The notes under the pieces: generated by a model | Seen by the model: only the letters and a program-made list of their open reading frames with translations | Databases searched by the model: none | Told to the model about the DNA's origin: nothing | In this document: positions 54,183-63,585 of the stretch, piece after piece | How positions within the stretch are numbered: position 1 is the first letter of the stretch | Layout of the letters: the number at the start of each line of letters is the position of its first letter | NCBI GenBank assembly: GCA_036499395.1 | Contig: DASYDW010000024.1 | Coordinates: 43,712 to 107,711, forward strand | Reading direction: 5' to 3' | DNA length: 64,000 nt | Source: Pirellulales bacterium | GTDB lineage: Bacteria > Planctomycetota > Planctomycetia > Pirellulales > JACPPG01 | Made by a program: the position numbers and the translations under genes

Positions 54183-56612
54183 TTACCGAGCCGATCGCCG
54201 CCGTCCCAAAAACACGGCTGCTACCGTACCTTGTAGTAGCAACAACGCCGTTAGGCCGGGCTCGGGAACGGATGAGAAATTGACCATCACAGCATGGCCA
54301 GTGATGTGGAACGTTCCATAAAAACCCTTGGCAGCCATGTCCGGTGCGAAGGCGAAGATATTTGCGTTAGGTGGGAACGGCGTATTCGCGAACGTTATGA
54401 TCGGATAATCGACGCCGGTCGCAAGGCCCCCTAAGTTTTGGAAGTCGAACTGCACCGAGCCTGGGGAGGCAAAATTGAACGGACTTGTGAAACCGGAAAA
54501 ATTCCAAAGATCGCTGGTGGTGCTGCCGATGCCAAAATCGACAAGTAGGCTGGCAGAGAACCCGATGGCATTCGCCGTGGTCAGCGTCGCGGCAGCCGGG
54601 CCACCAATGTCCAGCGTCCCTCCCGTCGACCAACCAAGAGAACCCAACGTGCCGGCAACCTGCACGGTTGTCCCTTGACCTAAATTCACATTACCCGTAA
54701 TGGGATTGGGAAGAACAAGTGTTCCCCCGATAACATCCGTCGTACCAACGTTCGGGTTGCTGAGAGTAAGCGTGCCAGCGCCGAACTTGTTGATGGTGCC
54801 GGTCAAGGGGCCCGAAAACGTCACATTGAAACCCGCCGTGTCGAGTCGCCCGATCGGTTCAGCGCTACTGGTGATACCCTTGGTTGACGAAAAGCTAGCG
54901 GCCGCCTGTAGCGTGGCGTTTCCGATGTCGATCGTCGAACCCTGGCCTAGATTGGCATCCGACGACACAACGAGTGTCCCCTGCGTAATCTCGGTGGTGC
55001 CGGTATACGAATTCGTGCCGGCGAGCGTCAGCGTTCCGGGGCCCGTCTTCGTCAACGTTGTGCCGTCTGGGCCGTCACCGATATTGGCGCCGATCGTGAG
55101 ATTGTTGTTGACGGTCACGATCATCTCCGGCGAAGTCGAGGCCAGGTTGCCACCGGCGATGCTCGTAGTGCCTGAACCGCTCGAAAGGATTCCGCCCGTC
55201 GTAAGTGTCAGGTTCTGCCCAGCCAGGTTTAAAACCTGCCCTGAGGCACCGCTATTCTGCAGGTTCAGGCTTGATCGCACGCTTGACGCTGCGAGCGAGG
55301 TCGTGCCGGCGCCGGAGAGTTTGACATTATCGGTGGCTGCGCCTGTGTTGATATTACTTGCATACGCGGTGTACGGCGTAATGCGTCCATCGTTACCGAT
55401 CGACGCCCATTCATTACCTGCGGTGACATACGGTGCAACGATTCCCGTGCTGCCGTTGGCCAGGCCCGAGAAACTTACGCCCGGCCCTACGACACTGACT
55501 GTCGCATAGCCGTTGCGCGTTAAGCCCGCGAACGACAACTGCGCCGCGGCACTCCCAGGTTGCGTGACACTGATCGAATTGGGGCCGCTAATATTGAGCG
55601 CTCCGACGAGTTCGTTCACCGGTGTGCTGCTGTTACCGACCAATTGAATCGAGCCGCCATTCATGGTGAATGGAGACGTATCGGAGATACGGTTCGCGAC
55701 GGCTGTCGAGCTATTATCCAACAGGAGAGATCCGTTCGTGGTCGTTGAAACGATTGAATTCAGTATTGATCCGGTTCCTGCCAGCGAGAGGGTCCCACCC
55801 GTGATCGACGTCGTGCCAAGATATATATTTGCATTGGTCAACGTCTGTACGGCGCCTGTAAGGCCGTCCATGTTCAGTGAAAGCACCGCTGACTGATTGT
55901 CCTGAATCACACCTGCGAAGCTCCCGTTTTTGCCTCCCAGCTCAAGGGTGACAGTTCCCGAGGTATTGAGCGGCTGAACAATTCCACCCAATGCCCCGCC
56001 GCCAGACAGCGATTGCATATCCGATGTACCGCTAAATGACGGGGACAGAGTCACCATAACCCCGGGCGCGTTCGCCAATGTGACGTTAGCGAAACTCAAA
56101 CCGATGTCACCGACGCCGCGTAATTCGCCTTCGTTTACCTGCACCGTGGCTAGGTCGAGAAATCCGCCGAGCGTCAACGGCGCTGAGCCGTTCTTGGTTA
56201 ACGAGTTTCCCGAACTGACGGAATGATCGATCTCCGAGCTGATCGTTGCCGCTGCATTGGTCGTGACCGTCAATCCGGTGGGGCCACTCAGGAGCGTGCC
56301 GTTCTGGATCGTATAGCCAGGCGAGTTGAACGTCATCGACGACACGATCGGCTGCGTGGTCGTTAAATTGACGGTGCCGCCCGTGCCACCGAAGATTGCG
56401 TCGCCATTGGTGGGCCAAGAGACATTGTTCGTCCCGTCGAACCAGTCGGCCGTCGTTGTGTCCCAGGTGCCGTTACCTCCGGCGCCGTTAAGTCCCCAGG
56501 TGACGGTCTGCGCTTGGGCTGAAGCAACCAGATTTAAGATGATGGCAATAAGAGCGCATGAGGCCGCGTTGAACAGAAAGGCGCGCGCAGCGACGCTGTG
56601 TAAACGATGCAC
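54183..56612 (-). CDS. Autotransporter-repeat PEP-CTERM protein
   Basis: About 809 residues from a GTG at 56612, which has GGGGGGT six bases upstream; a GTG at 56627 is also in frame. A signal segment (LFNAASCALIAIILNLVASA) is followed by Gly/Thr/Asn-rich beta-helical sequence. This includes autotransporter-associated strand repeats of the form LTKTGPGTLTLAGTNSYTGTT, ITQGTLVVSSDANLG and INKFGAGTLTLSNP. The C-terminus is a PEP-CTERM cassette (VPEPGLTALLLLQG, hydrophobic, then RRRSAR). Probably an extracellular beta-helix sorted to the surface; function unknown. Confidence 0.8.
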   Translation of the reverse strand: MHRLHSVAARAFLFNAASCALIAIILNLVASAQAQTVTWGLNGAGGNGTWDTTTADWFDGTNNVSWPTNGDAIFGGTGGTVNLTTTQPIVSSMTFNSPGYTIQNGTLLSGPTGLTVTTNAAATISSEIDHSVSSGNSLTKNGSAPLTLGGFLDLATVQVNEGELRGVGDIGLSFANVTLANAPGVMVTLSPSFSGTSDMQSLSGGGALGGIVQPLNTSGTVTLELGGKNGSFAGVIQDNQSAVLSLNMDGLTGAVQTLTNANIYLGTTSITGGTLSLAGTGSILNSIVSTTTNGSLLLDNSSTAVANRISDTSPFTMNGGSIQLVGNSSTPVNELVGALNISGPNSISVTQPGSAAAQLSFAGLTRNGYATVSVVGPGVSFSGLANGSTGIVAPYVTAGNEWASIGNDGRITPYTAYASNINTGAATDNVKLSGAGTTSLAASSVRSSLNLQNSGASGQVLNLAGQNLTLTTGGILSSGSGTTSIAGGNLASTSPEMIVTVNNNLTIGANIGDGPDGTTLTKTGPGTLTLAGTNSYTGTTEITQGTLVVSSDANLGQGSTIDIGNATLQAAASFSSTKGITSSAEPIGRLDTAGFNVTFSGPLTGTINKFGAGTLTLSNPNVGTTDVIGGTLVLPNPITGNVNLGQGTTVQVAGTLGSLGWSTGGTLDIGGPAAATLTTANAIGFSASLLVDFGIGSTTSDLWNFSGFTSPFNFASPGSVQFDFQNLGGLATGVDYPIITFANTPFPPNANIFAFAPDMAAKGFYGTFHITGHAVMVNFSSVPEPGLTALLLLQGTVAAVFLGRRRSAR

Positions 56613-57187
56613 GGTAAGACCCCCCACTCGAGAACCTGTTCCGAAACCAGCAAGAAAAGCGAGTAGTTCAAGAAACTCGGCTGGCGATCACTAGCGTTCT
56701 GCCCAGGTGGAACGGTGAAAAGGGGTCCTAGCGTTAACTTGGGATATTAACAGGCTTAATGGCGTGTTTCAACGAAGGAATATTCGAGTGACAGGATTGT
56801 AATAAGTGATAGTTTTAGGAGACATGCCGTAGTGACCACCCCGGATCTGGGTGGTTTGCTAACGCCGACGGTTAGGAACTGTGGGACTTCGACATGAACA
56901 CTACCCCGGGCGACCGAGGCGGCGTGGACAGGGTGCGATCGTGTCTGGGGGAGTTCGGAACGCCTCGATTGCAGGCGGTGCTGCGAAATGCCCGCCACTG
57001 TCGCGCGGCCGACCCGGTTGGTTTGCCGGATCGACCACGCGGTGGTTGCGATGGCGGAAGCTTGCCGCCGCTTTGGGCGCGCGCCGTTTGCGCTGGCTAA
57101 TGCAAATTACTCTTGGCGCTCGTGCGTCGACTCTTGCATCATGTGATATGACCTGATTCGCGTCTTGTCCGGAAGGAACCAGATCGC
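56613..57187. other. Intergenic region
   Basis: No supported gene in 575 bp. The frame at 56894-57100 has no homology that I recognise and poor coding character. GGAAGGAA just before 57188 is the ribosome-binding site of the helicase gene. Confidence 0.4.
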
Positions 57188-59863
57188 ATGACGACTAAGG
57201 CCAGCCAGCGCTTAACGCTTAAGGACCGGCTGTCACGGCTCAACTTTTCACAGGCTTGCAAACTGCTCGGGAAAGAAGGACGCCAGCTCATCCAACGCGG
57301 CGGCAAGTTCGAGATCAACCTCGAGGAGCAAGTCTATTTGGAAGGCGATCTGTTTCGCGTTAAATTCGCGGACGCGGTGGTCACCATCACACTGATGGCC
57401 GAGGCGCGGGACCGGCTGCATTGGAATTGCACGGCATGCCGGTTCCCTTGTACACACGCCGGTGCCGCGTTTTCGCTGCTGTTAGAGGAAAAGACCGCGT
57501 TGGGCCTCGCGGCCCCGCCGCCGGAACGGATCCCGGTCGAAAGTCTTGCCGAGGACGAATTGATCCGGCGGGCGCTGGCAGAACGGGAGCAACGTTCTCG
57601 CCAGGAAAAGTTCAAGCTTCATCCGCACATTCCTGTCAAACCTTGGGCCGATTACACGATCACCAGTGCCGCGTCAGGCAAGACGTACCGCGTAGCGCTG
57701 CGCGGCCGAGAAAGAGGTAGTTCCTATTGCTCCTGCCCGGACTTCCGCACGAATACCTTGGGCACCTGCAAGCACATCATGTATGTGCTGCGGCGTGTGA
57801 CGCGGAAATTCTCGGAAGCCACGCTGCGACGTCCCTACCGCATCAGATATCTGAACGTCCATCTCACCTCGGGCGACCGATTGGCGCTTCGATTTGGCAT
57901 TCCCGATAAATTGGAGCCGGACGTCGACTCGATCGTCAAGCCACTTGCCGGTCGCGACGTGCAGGACGTACACGATCTGGTTGATCGGCTGGCCAGGCTG
58001 GAGCGCCTGGGGCACCAGGTAACTGTTTATCCCGACGCGGAGGAGTTCATTCAGCGGCACTTGTTTGAAAACAGGATTCAAAAACTCGTCGGCGAAATCC
58101 GCCAGGATCCCGCGCGACATCCGCTTCGAAAGCAACTTCTCAAAACCGAGCTGTTACCTTACCAATTAGACGGCATCGCCTTCACCGTAGGGGCTGGCCG
58201 GGCTGTGCTGGCCGACGATATGGGCCTGGGTAAGACGATCCAAGCGGTCGGTGTCGCCGAGCTTTTCGCTCAGCAGGCGGGCATTCGCAAAGTCCTGGTC
58301 ATCTGCCCGACGTCGCTCAAGTCGCAATGGCGGAGTGAAATCGAACGGTTCTCATTCCGTTCCTGCCAGGTGGTGCTCGGCGCGATGGCCGACCGACGTG
58401 CCCAATACGATAACGATGCGTTCTTCACGGTCTGCAACTACGAGCAGGTTGTCCGTGACCTGTCGGCCATCGAAGGCGTGAAGTGGGACTTGATCATTCT
58501 CGACGAAGGCCAACGGATCAAAAACTGGGAAGCCAAGACCACAAATGTGGTCAAGCGATTGAAGTCCCCACTGGCGCTCGTGCTTTCCGGCACACCGCTG
58601 GAGAATCGCATCGACGAGTTGTACAGCGTTGTGCAGTTTGTCGATGATCGCCGTCTCGGCCCGGCATTTCGCTTTTTCAATCGGCATCGCGTCACCGATG
58701 AGAAAGGCAAAGTGCTCGGATACAAGAACCTGGACCAACTGCGCCAGCATCTTGCGCCGGTCTTGCTGCGGCGAACCCGTGAGCAAGTTCTCACGCAATT
58801 ACCCGAGCGGACCCTGGAGATCGTGCGGATTGCGCCGACGGACGAGCAGCTTGATATCCATGCCGCGCAGATGAAGATCGTGGCCTCGATCGTTCGCAAG
58901 CCGTTTATCAGCGAGATGGATTTGCTTCGCCTGCGTCAGGCGCTGCTCATGTGCCGCATGGCCGCCAACAGCACGTACCTGTGCAATAAGCAGTACCCCG
59001 CGTATTCCAGCAAGCTCGAGCGGTTAGAGGAGTTGCTCGAACGGGGCTTTGCCGAAAACGGTCGAAAAGCGGTCCTGTTCTCCGAATGGACGAGGATGCT
59101 TGATCTGGTCGAAGAGATCCTCATGCGGTTGAAGTTGAAGTATGTGCGGCTCGACGGATCCGTCCCACAACGGCAACGCCAGCAATTGGTGGATGAATTC
59201 CAGTCGAATTCCGACTGTCGGTTGTTCATCACCACCAATGCAGGCTCGACAGGGCTGAATCTCCAGGCGGCCAACACGGTCATCAATTGCGACTTGCCGT
59301 GGAACCCCGCCGTGCTGGAGCAGCGCATCGGACGCGCCCATCGCATGGGCCAGAAGCAGCCGGTCCATGCCTATCTGCTGGTGACTGAGCAGACTCTCGA
59401 AGAAAGCTTGCTGACAACCTTGTCGGCCAAGAAGGACCTGGCTCTCGCGGCGCTAGATGTCGATTCTGATATCAACGAGATCTCGTTGGTCAGCGGGACC
59501 GAAGAACTTCGCAATCGGCTGGAGATTCTTCTCGGTGCGAAACCGCAAGCACCGCTCGATGTAAGTCAACGAGAGGACGTCGCGGCCCGCATAATGAGCG
59601 ACGCGCACCGCGAACGCGTCGCCGCAGCCGGCGGCGAATTGCTCGGCGCGGTCTTCAGTTTTCTCGGTGAACTTGTTGCTCAGGAGCCATCGTCGCCACG
59701 GCCAGCGCCCGGAGCTGTGGCCAATTTGAAACAGCGACTTACCGAGTGTGTCGAGGAGGACGGACAGGGAAGACAACGGCTGTCCATTACACTTCCGAAC
59801 CGTGAAGTGCTCGACAACCTGGCCACCACCCTAGCGCGCCTGCTCGTCGCGGCTCCGCAATAG
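57188..59863 (+). CDS. SWIM-zinc-finger SNF2-family ATPase
   Basis: An 891-residue protein. An N-terminal Cys-rich segment (CTACRFPCTHAGAAF, about residues 82-96) and a SWIM-type finger (CSCPDFRTNTLGTCKHIMYV, about 181-200) precede the SNF2 helicase core. That core has Walker A MGLGKTIQAVGV, motif II LDEGQRIKNWEAKTT (DEGQ for DEAH), motif III LSGTPLENRIDELY, motif V TTNAGSTGLNLQAANTV and motif VI EQRIGRAHRMGQ. It is a double-stranded-DNA translocase, probably for repair or chromatin-like remodelling. It stands alone, with no restriction or defence partner seen nearby. Confidence 0.92.
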   Translation: MTTKASQRLTLKDRLSRLNFSQACKLLGKEGRQLIQRGGKFEINLEEQVYLEGDLFRVKFADAVVTITLMAEARDRLHWNCTACRFPCTHAGAAFSLLLEEKTALGLAAPPPERIPVESLAEDELIRRALAEREQRSRQEKFKLHPHIPVKPWADYTITSAASGKTYRVALRGRERGSSYCSCPDFRTNTLGTCKHIMYVLRRVTRKFSEATLRRPYRIRYLNVHLTSGDRLALRFGIPDKLEPDVDSIVKPLAGRDVQDVHDLVDRLARLERLGHQVTVYPDAEEFIQRHLFENRIQKLVGEIRQDPARHPLRKQLLKTELLPYQLDGIAFTVGAGRAVLADDMGLGKTIQAVGVAELFAQQAGIRKVLVICPTSLKSQWRSEIERFSFRSCQVVLGAMADRRAQYDNDAFFTVCNYEQVVRDLSAIEGVKWDLIILDEGQRIKNWEAKTTNVVKRLKSPLALVLSGTPLENRIDELYSVVQFVDDRRLGPAFRFFNRHRVTDEKGKVLGYKNLDQLRQHLAPVLLRRTREQVLTQLPERTLEIVRIAPTDEQLDIHAAQMKIVASIVRKPFISEMDLLRLRQALLMCRMAANSTYLCNKQYPAYSSKLERLEELLERGFAENGRKAVLFSEWTRMLDLVEEILMRLKLKYVRLDGSVPQRQRQQLVDEFQSNSDCRLFITTNAGSTGLNLQAANTVINCDLPWNPAVLEQRIGRAHRMGQKQPVHAYLLVTEQTLEESLLTTLSAKKDLALAALDVDSDINEISLVSGTEELRNRLEILLGAKPQAPLDVSQREDVAARIMSDAHRERVAAAGGELLGAVFSFLGELVAQEPSSPRPAPGAVANLKQRLTECVEEDGQGRQRLSITLPNREVLDNLATTLARLLVAAPQ

Positions 59864-60344
59864 GACGGTCGACGCAAGTCATGCCCCGACAATGAAAAGG
59901 CCCTTCGACGTATACGTCGAAGGGCCGTGCGTTCCAATCAAGTGGAGGCAACAGGACGCCAATAGAACTCCTGTGCGATCGGTTTTGGCGATCTTGTGCA
60001 GATTGGAGCGAGGTAGCACGCCGGATGCTCGGCGAGACGGTCTCGGCGATTTTATGAGATATCCATAATCTGCTCGATTGAGGTGGATGCCAATCGTTGG
60101 ACCGGCTTGACGGCTAATCAAAATGGGGGGGGTGTGTTTGCTGTGTGTGGGGGGGAGCGACGCGCTCACAAGCCGGCGGCCACGAGATCCGTCGAGCCTG
60201 TAACTTTGTCCAGGTGCAAGAAAACTGTTTGGTCAGTCAGTTCGTTTCGATGATCGACACAGCCTTGCAGGGTGAGTAGACTCGCCACCGGCCTGCACTT
60301 CAGGCGCTCTTTTCTGCTCGGTGGCAATATAGTGGAGGCAGATC
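59864..60344. other. Intergenic region with palindrome and G-runs
   Basis: Holds the 28-bp palindrome at 59899 and two runs of seven G (60126-60132, 60149-60155) around a T/G-rich spacer. With only two such runs a stable quadruplex is doubtful. No gene is supported. Confidence 0.4.
59899..59926. terminator. Perfect 28-bp palindrome after the SNF2 gene
   Basis: GGCCCTTCGACGTA is followed without spacer by its exact reverse complement. It lies 36 bp after the SNF2 stop codon. On the minus strand a TTTTC tract follows, so it may act as a terminator in either direction. Confidence 0.6.
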
Positions 60345-62297
60345 GTGAACCGCCGCTTTTTCATCGTATCTATCTTCGTTTTCGCCGCATTGAGTGGCAA
60401 AACGAGTTGTGCCGCGGATCCTTGGAAAGGCGCATTAATTCTTCCCAAGTGCGCGACATTGCAACTCGTGAAATCACCGAGCGACCATCAGTTTGTCGGC
60501 AAGGTGTCGCAGATCGAGTGGCCCACCACCGTCAGCAAGATTGACGGTCAATGGGTGAAGATTCGCGACGGAGGCCGATATTCGATCCCGCCCGCCGAGG
60601 GTTGGGTGCGCAAGGAAGACGTCCTCAACCTAACGAATCCTGATCCATTGAAGACGTCGCCGTCACTGTATTACACACAGCAGATTGTGACACTATTGAA
60701 CAAGCAAGCCGGTAGTAACGAGCCCTGCGAGACTTGCAGACAGGCGGCGACTGGCGCCGGGGCGGGCAAGCGCCGCGGGCAATATGGCGTTATGTTTCGT
60801 GAGGGCTGCGCGGAAAAGCCGACCAAGCAAGCACTCGCCAGCCTTTATTGGCTGCGGGGTATTCTGAACGAACAGAATAAGGACCCGGCCACAACACAGA
60901 TTGTCGCGGCGGATTACCAAACGGCCGTCTGCCTCGATTGCACATTGGCCGACGCCTGGCTACGTCTGGGGCGCGCACTGGCCACGCTGAAATATGACAA
61001 TAATCAAAACGTATTCCTGCCCTTGACCGTCAGGCCGCCCACCCCGACAACGGCATGCCCGCAATGCTGCTCCGCGTTCAAGTGGTCGAAAGAAATCGAC
61101 GATTGCTGCATCATTGAAAAGTGCTTCCAGCATGCCGAATGCCTGCTGACCAAGGCGGGCGCGTGCCAGGGGTCTTCAGCAGGCGCTTTCCCAGACTGTT
61201 CCGCCTGCGATCGGCCATGCCCGACTTCGGGCTCCTGTTCTGGTTGCAGTCCTGAGTGCGAAGCAGCCAACCTCGCCTCCTTCTCGTGCAAAGCGACGCC
61301 GGCACTGTACCTGGCGTGGGGGAATGCGCTTTTGTCGAAGTACAAAAAGAAGACAGCGGACGCCAATACGACGTTTTCTCAAGCCTGCGCAAAGTTTTGC
61401 CTCGCAGAGCGCTGCGATCCGACCTGGTACAAGCCCGCCCTTAGTCGGGGGAAATTGCTTACCACATGCGCGACGCATGACTACACGCCATCGGACTGTC
61501 CGTCGTGTACGTCCAGTGGCACCGGTACTGTGCATCGCGGGGCACTCGAAGCCGCGATTCGGTCCTTTAGCCAGGCTGTTCGCCTTGACTCAAATCAGGA
61601 TGAACCATTGCGCCTTCGCGCCGACGCACTTCGGGTATTGGCGACGGCTAAATTGTGCGACGACATGGGAGACTGCGTATGCCTTCCGCCGGTTATTGGC
61701 TGCTGCCCATCAGTAACAATGTTGGCAAAGACGCGAGCGGCTGCCAGCCCGCCCCCCCAAAATACGGACGATGCGGAGAAAAAATCCTGGCTCTACGATG
61801 CCTTGGCGTCTGCCCAGGCCGCAAGTTCTCTGAAAAACAATCGCAACCCTGATGACCTTGAAGCATTGGCGCGGGTTTTGGGTGCGTTGGCCTGCAATGC
61901 TGGGACACCGGGGACGGCAGCTGCGCATCAGGCAGCGTACAACTACGCCACCATAGCACAAACCACTGCGCAGAAATCCGCTAGCTATTCCGCACCGTTG
62001 GCGTCGTTGAAGCGCAAGGAGCTTGCGGATTGCTTTGGCCAGATGGCAGATTATATTGATAACTCACCGTTGGCCGTTAACGACTTTATGCATGAACTAG
62101 TCGTCCCACTTGCCCGTTCTCTCCAACGACGGTTGCCGACTGGCGTTGTAATTTCAGACCAAACGTCGGAGACACAACCATCGGCCGGTCAATCTGCGAC
62201 TCCGCCGCTGTCCAGGCAGAATGCGACACAACGGCGAATCCGGTCACTTCGTGAACAATATCTCAATACTCCGGATCTGTCGTTGAGTGCCCAGTAA
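60345..62297 (+). CDS. Cysteine-rich exported TPR-like protein
   Basis: A 650-residue precursor from GTG 60345, with GGAGG six bases upstream. A signal peptide (MNRRFFIVSIFVFAALSGKT, cleavage near CAA) is followed by an SH3-like segment (VGKVSQIEWPTTVSKIDGQW, IPPAEGWVRKEDV). TPR-like helices (LEAAIRSFSQAVRLDSNQDE, FSQACAKFCLAERCDPTWYK) come next. Dense cysteine clusters (CETC, CPQCCSAF, CSACDRPCPTSGSCSGC, CPSC, CVCLPPVIGCC) interrupt the helices, suggesting disulphide- or metal-stabilised loops. No homologous family is recognised. It is convergent with another cysteine-rich exported protein. Confidence 0.65.
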   Translation: MNRRFFIVSIFVFAALSGKTSCAADPWKGALILPKCATLQLVKSPSDHQFVGKVSQIEWPTTVSKIDGQWVKIRDGGRYSIPPAEGWVRKEDVLNLTNPDPLKTSPSLYYTQQIVTLLNKQAGSNEPCETCRQAATGAGAGKRRGQYGVMFREGCAEKPTKQALASLYWLRGILNEQNKDPATTQIVAADYQTAVCLDCTLADAWLRLGRALATLKYDNNQNVFLPLTVRPPTPTTACPQCCSAFKWSKEIDDCCIIEKCFQHAECLLTKAGACQGSSAGAFPDCSACDRPCPTSGSCSGCSPECEAANLASFSCKATPALYLAWGNALLSKYKKKTADANTTFSQACAKFCLAERCDPTWYKPALSRGKLLTTCATHDYTPSDCPSCTSSGTGTVHRGALEAAIRSFSQAVRLDSNQDEPLRLRADALRVLATAKLCDDMGDCVCLPPVIGCCPSVTMLAKTRAAASPPPQNTDDAEKKSWLYDALASAQAASSLKNNRNPDDLEALARVLGALACNAGTPGTAAAHQAAYNYATIAQTTAQKSASYSAPLASLKRKELADCFGQMADYIDNSPLAVNDFMHELVVPLARSLQRRLPTGVVISDQTSETQPSAGQSATPPLSRQNATQRRIRSLREQYLNTPDLSLSAQ

Positions 62298-62403
62298 TCG
62301 CTGTCGGATGGCCGTTACAGGCTACCTCTTGTTCCAAGCTGGAAACTCGCGCACACGTCGGCTAACCAAGTGCGCTGGCATTTTTCAGTCATTCGCCAAC
62401 GCT

Positions 62404-63585
62404 TTACCTTGGGATATTCGGCAAAGTATTTTGCTGCTGTAGGTTGAACTGCAACCAAGGCGACTGCATCAGCGGCGCCGGTGCGCCGGGCGCGAATTGC
62501 TGCCTCAGGACCTTGCCGTCCAGTTGCTCATTGAGGAACTGTTTCTTGTGAATCAAAGATTGCCGCTCTTCAATCAGGCGCTTGTATTCCTCAGCGGCAA
62601 CTCGGCCAGCACCATCGGCCCCTGAATTTGGGGTCTCCCCGAGCTGAATGCCAAAAAGCTTGCGTAGCTCGTCGACGCGACTGGATATCTTGGCCAGGCG
62701 GGCATCGATGATCTGCTCGATCCGAGCTTGATCGGATTGCGGCGTGTTCATCAAGGCGACAGGCTGCTCGCTGATGCCGATGTTCGCCATGACTTGTCCA
62801 ACAGCCTCGCGTTGATCGGTCGGCAAGCCGTACTCATCGATGTAGTACGTCACCTGTTTAGTGAGTGGGGTCGGCGCCGAGTTTAGCGCGTAATCCAGAA
62901 TTGTAAGCGTGAGCTTGGCTAGCTCGTCACGGCCGTCCTTCGTGACCCATACGTAGGTTCCGCAGTACTCGCCGATATAGATGCAATCGCAATCCTTGGG
63001 GATGCACTTCTTATTGCACGACACGTGAAACCAACACCCCTTGGTACCAATGCACTCTGACGTGACAATTCCGTTAGCGCTCGAAGGAATGTCGCCGTTG
63101 GTATCGCCGGTGTAAAACTTCTTCTGAACAGTCTCGCAATCGGGACATGCCTCGGACATATTCCCATAGCCACAACTTGCCACCGCCTTCTGGTACGCGC
63201 AGCGCATTAGCTCCAGTTTACGTGGATCGTTTATGGGCGTTAGGGTGAAAGAGCCAAAGAACGTGCGCGACGCGTTAAACTGGCTGGTGATTGCGTTGAA
63301 GATTAGTGGATTCGGCGCCGGCCCACCGCGGCCCCAGCCCGTCACCAATTGCGCCGAGCCGACGTCCGTAAGGTTATTGGCACTTTGATTGGGAACGGAG
63401 AACGAGGGAAGCGAGTTCGGCTCATAGACGAACATTGCTAGGTTGTTCATCACCTGCATTTGTTGAATGTCCCCCACGGTCCACGCCTGATGCACTGTAA
63501 TCCGGCGCAGCGGCACCGCGGGACAGCCAGTCGAACAAACGATCGTGCCCAAAAGTAACACGAAAAGAAATATCCGCCTAACCAT
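62404..63585 (-). CDS. Cysteine-rich exported lipoprotein
   Basis: A 393-residue precursor from ATG 63585 with GGGGG upstream. The signal (MVRRIFLFVLLLGTIVCSTGC) has a lipobox-like STGC near residue 21. The central part has many cysteines (CAYQ, CGYG, CPDCETV, CIGTKGCWFHVSCNKKCIP, DCDCIYIGEYCGTYVW) and probably folds as a disulphide- or metal-bound domain. The C-terminal half is helical (IEQIIDARLAKISSRVDELR, AAEEYKRLIEERQSLIHKKQ) with a Gln/Pro-rich tail. Function unknown. It shares cysteine richness and export with its convergent neighbour, which suggests a linked role. Confidence 0.65.
   Translation of the reverse strand: MVRRIFLFVLLLGTIVCSTGCPAVPLRRITVHQAWTVGDIQQMQVMNNLAMFVYEPNSLPSFSVPNQSANNLTDVGSAQLVTGWGRGGPAPNPLIFNAITSQFNASRTFFGSFTLTPINDPRKLELMRCAYQKAVASCGYGNMSEACPDCETVQKKFYTGDTNGDIPSSANGIVTSECIGTKGCWFHVSCNKKCIPKDCDCIYIGEYCGTYVWVTKDGRDELAKLTLTILDYALNSAPTPLTKQVTYYIDEYGLPTDQREAVGQVMANIGISEQPVALMNTPQSDQARIEQIIDARLAKISSRVDELRKLFGIQLGETPNSGADGAGRVAAEEYKRLIEERQSLIHKKQFLNEQLDGKVLRQQFAPGAPAPLMQSPWLQFNLQQQNTLPNIPR

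Noticed and set aside
56894..57100. Possible small gene before the SNF2 helicase gene
   Set aside because: Composition is arbitrary and Arg/Gly-rich, with no signal, domain or good ribosome site; left as intergenic.
57188..59863. SNF2/SWIM protein as part of a phage-defence island
   Set aside because: No methyltransferase, nuclease or DISARM-type partner lies beside it; a stand-alone remodelling or repair role fits better.
60126..60155. Two runs of seven G as a G-quadruplex
   Set aside because: Two runs alone rarely make an intramolecular quadruplex; no further support.
59879..60169. A 96-codon minus-strand frame
   Set aside because: It includes the palindrome and G-runs, and looks like intergenic sequence read in frame.
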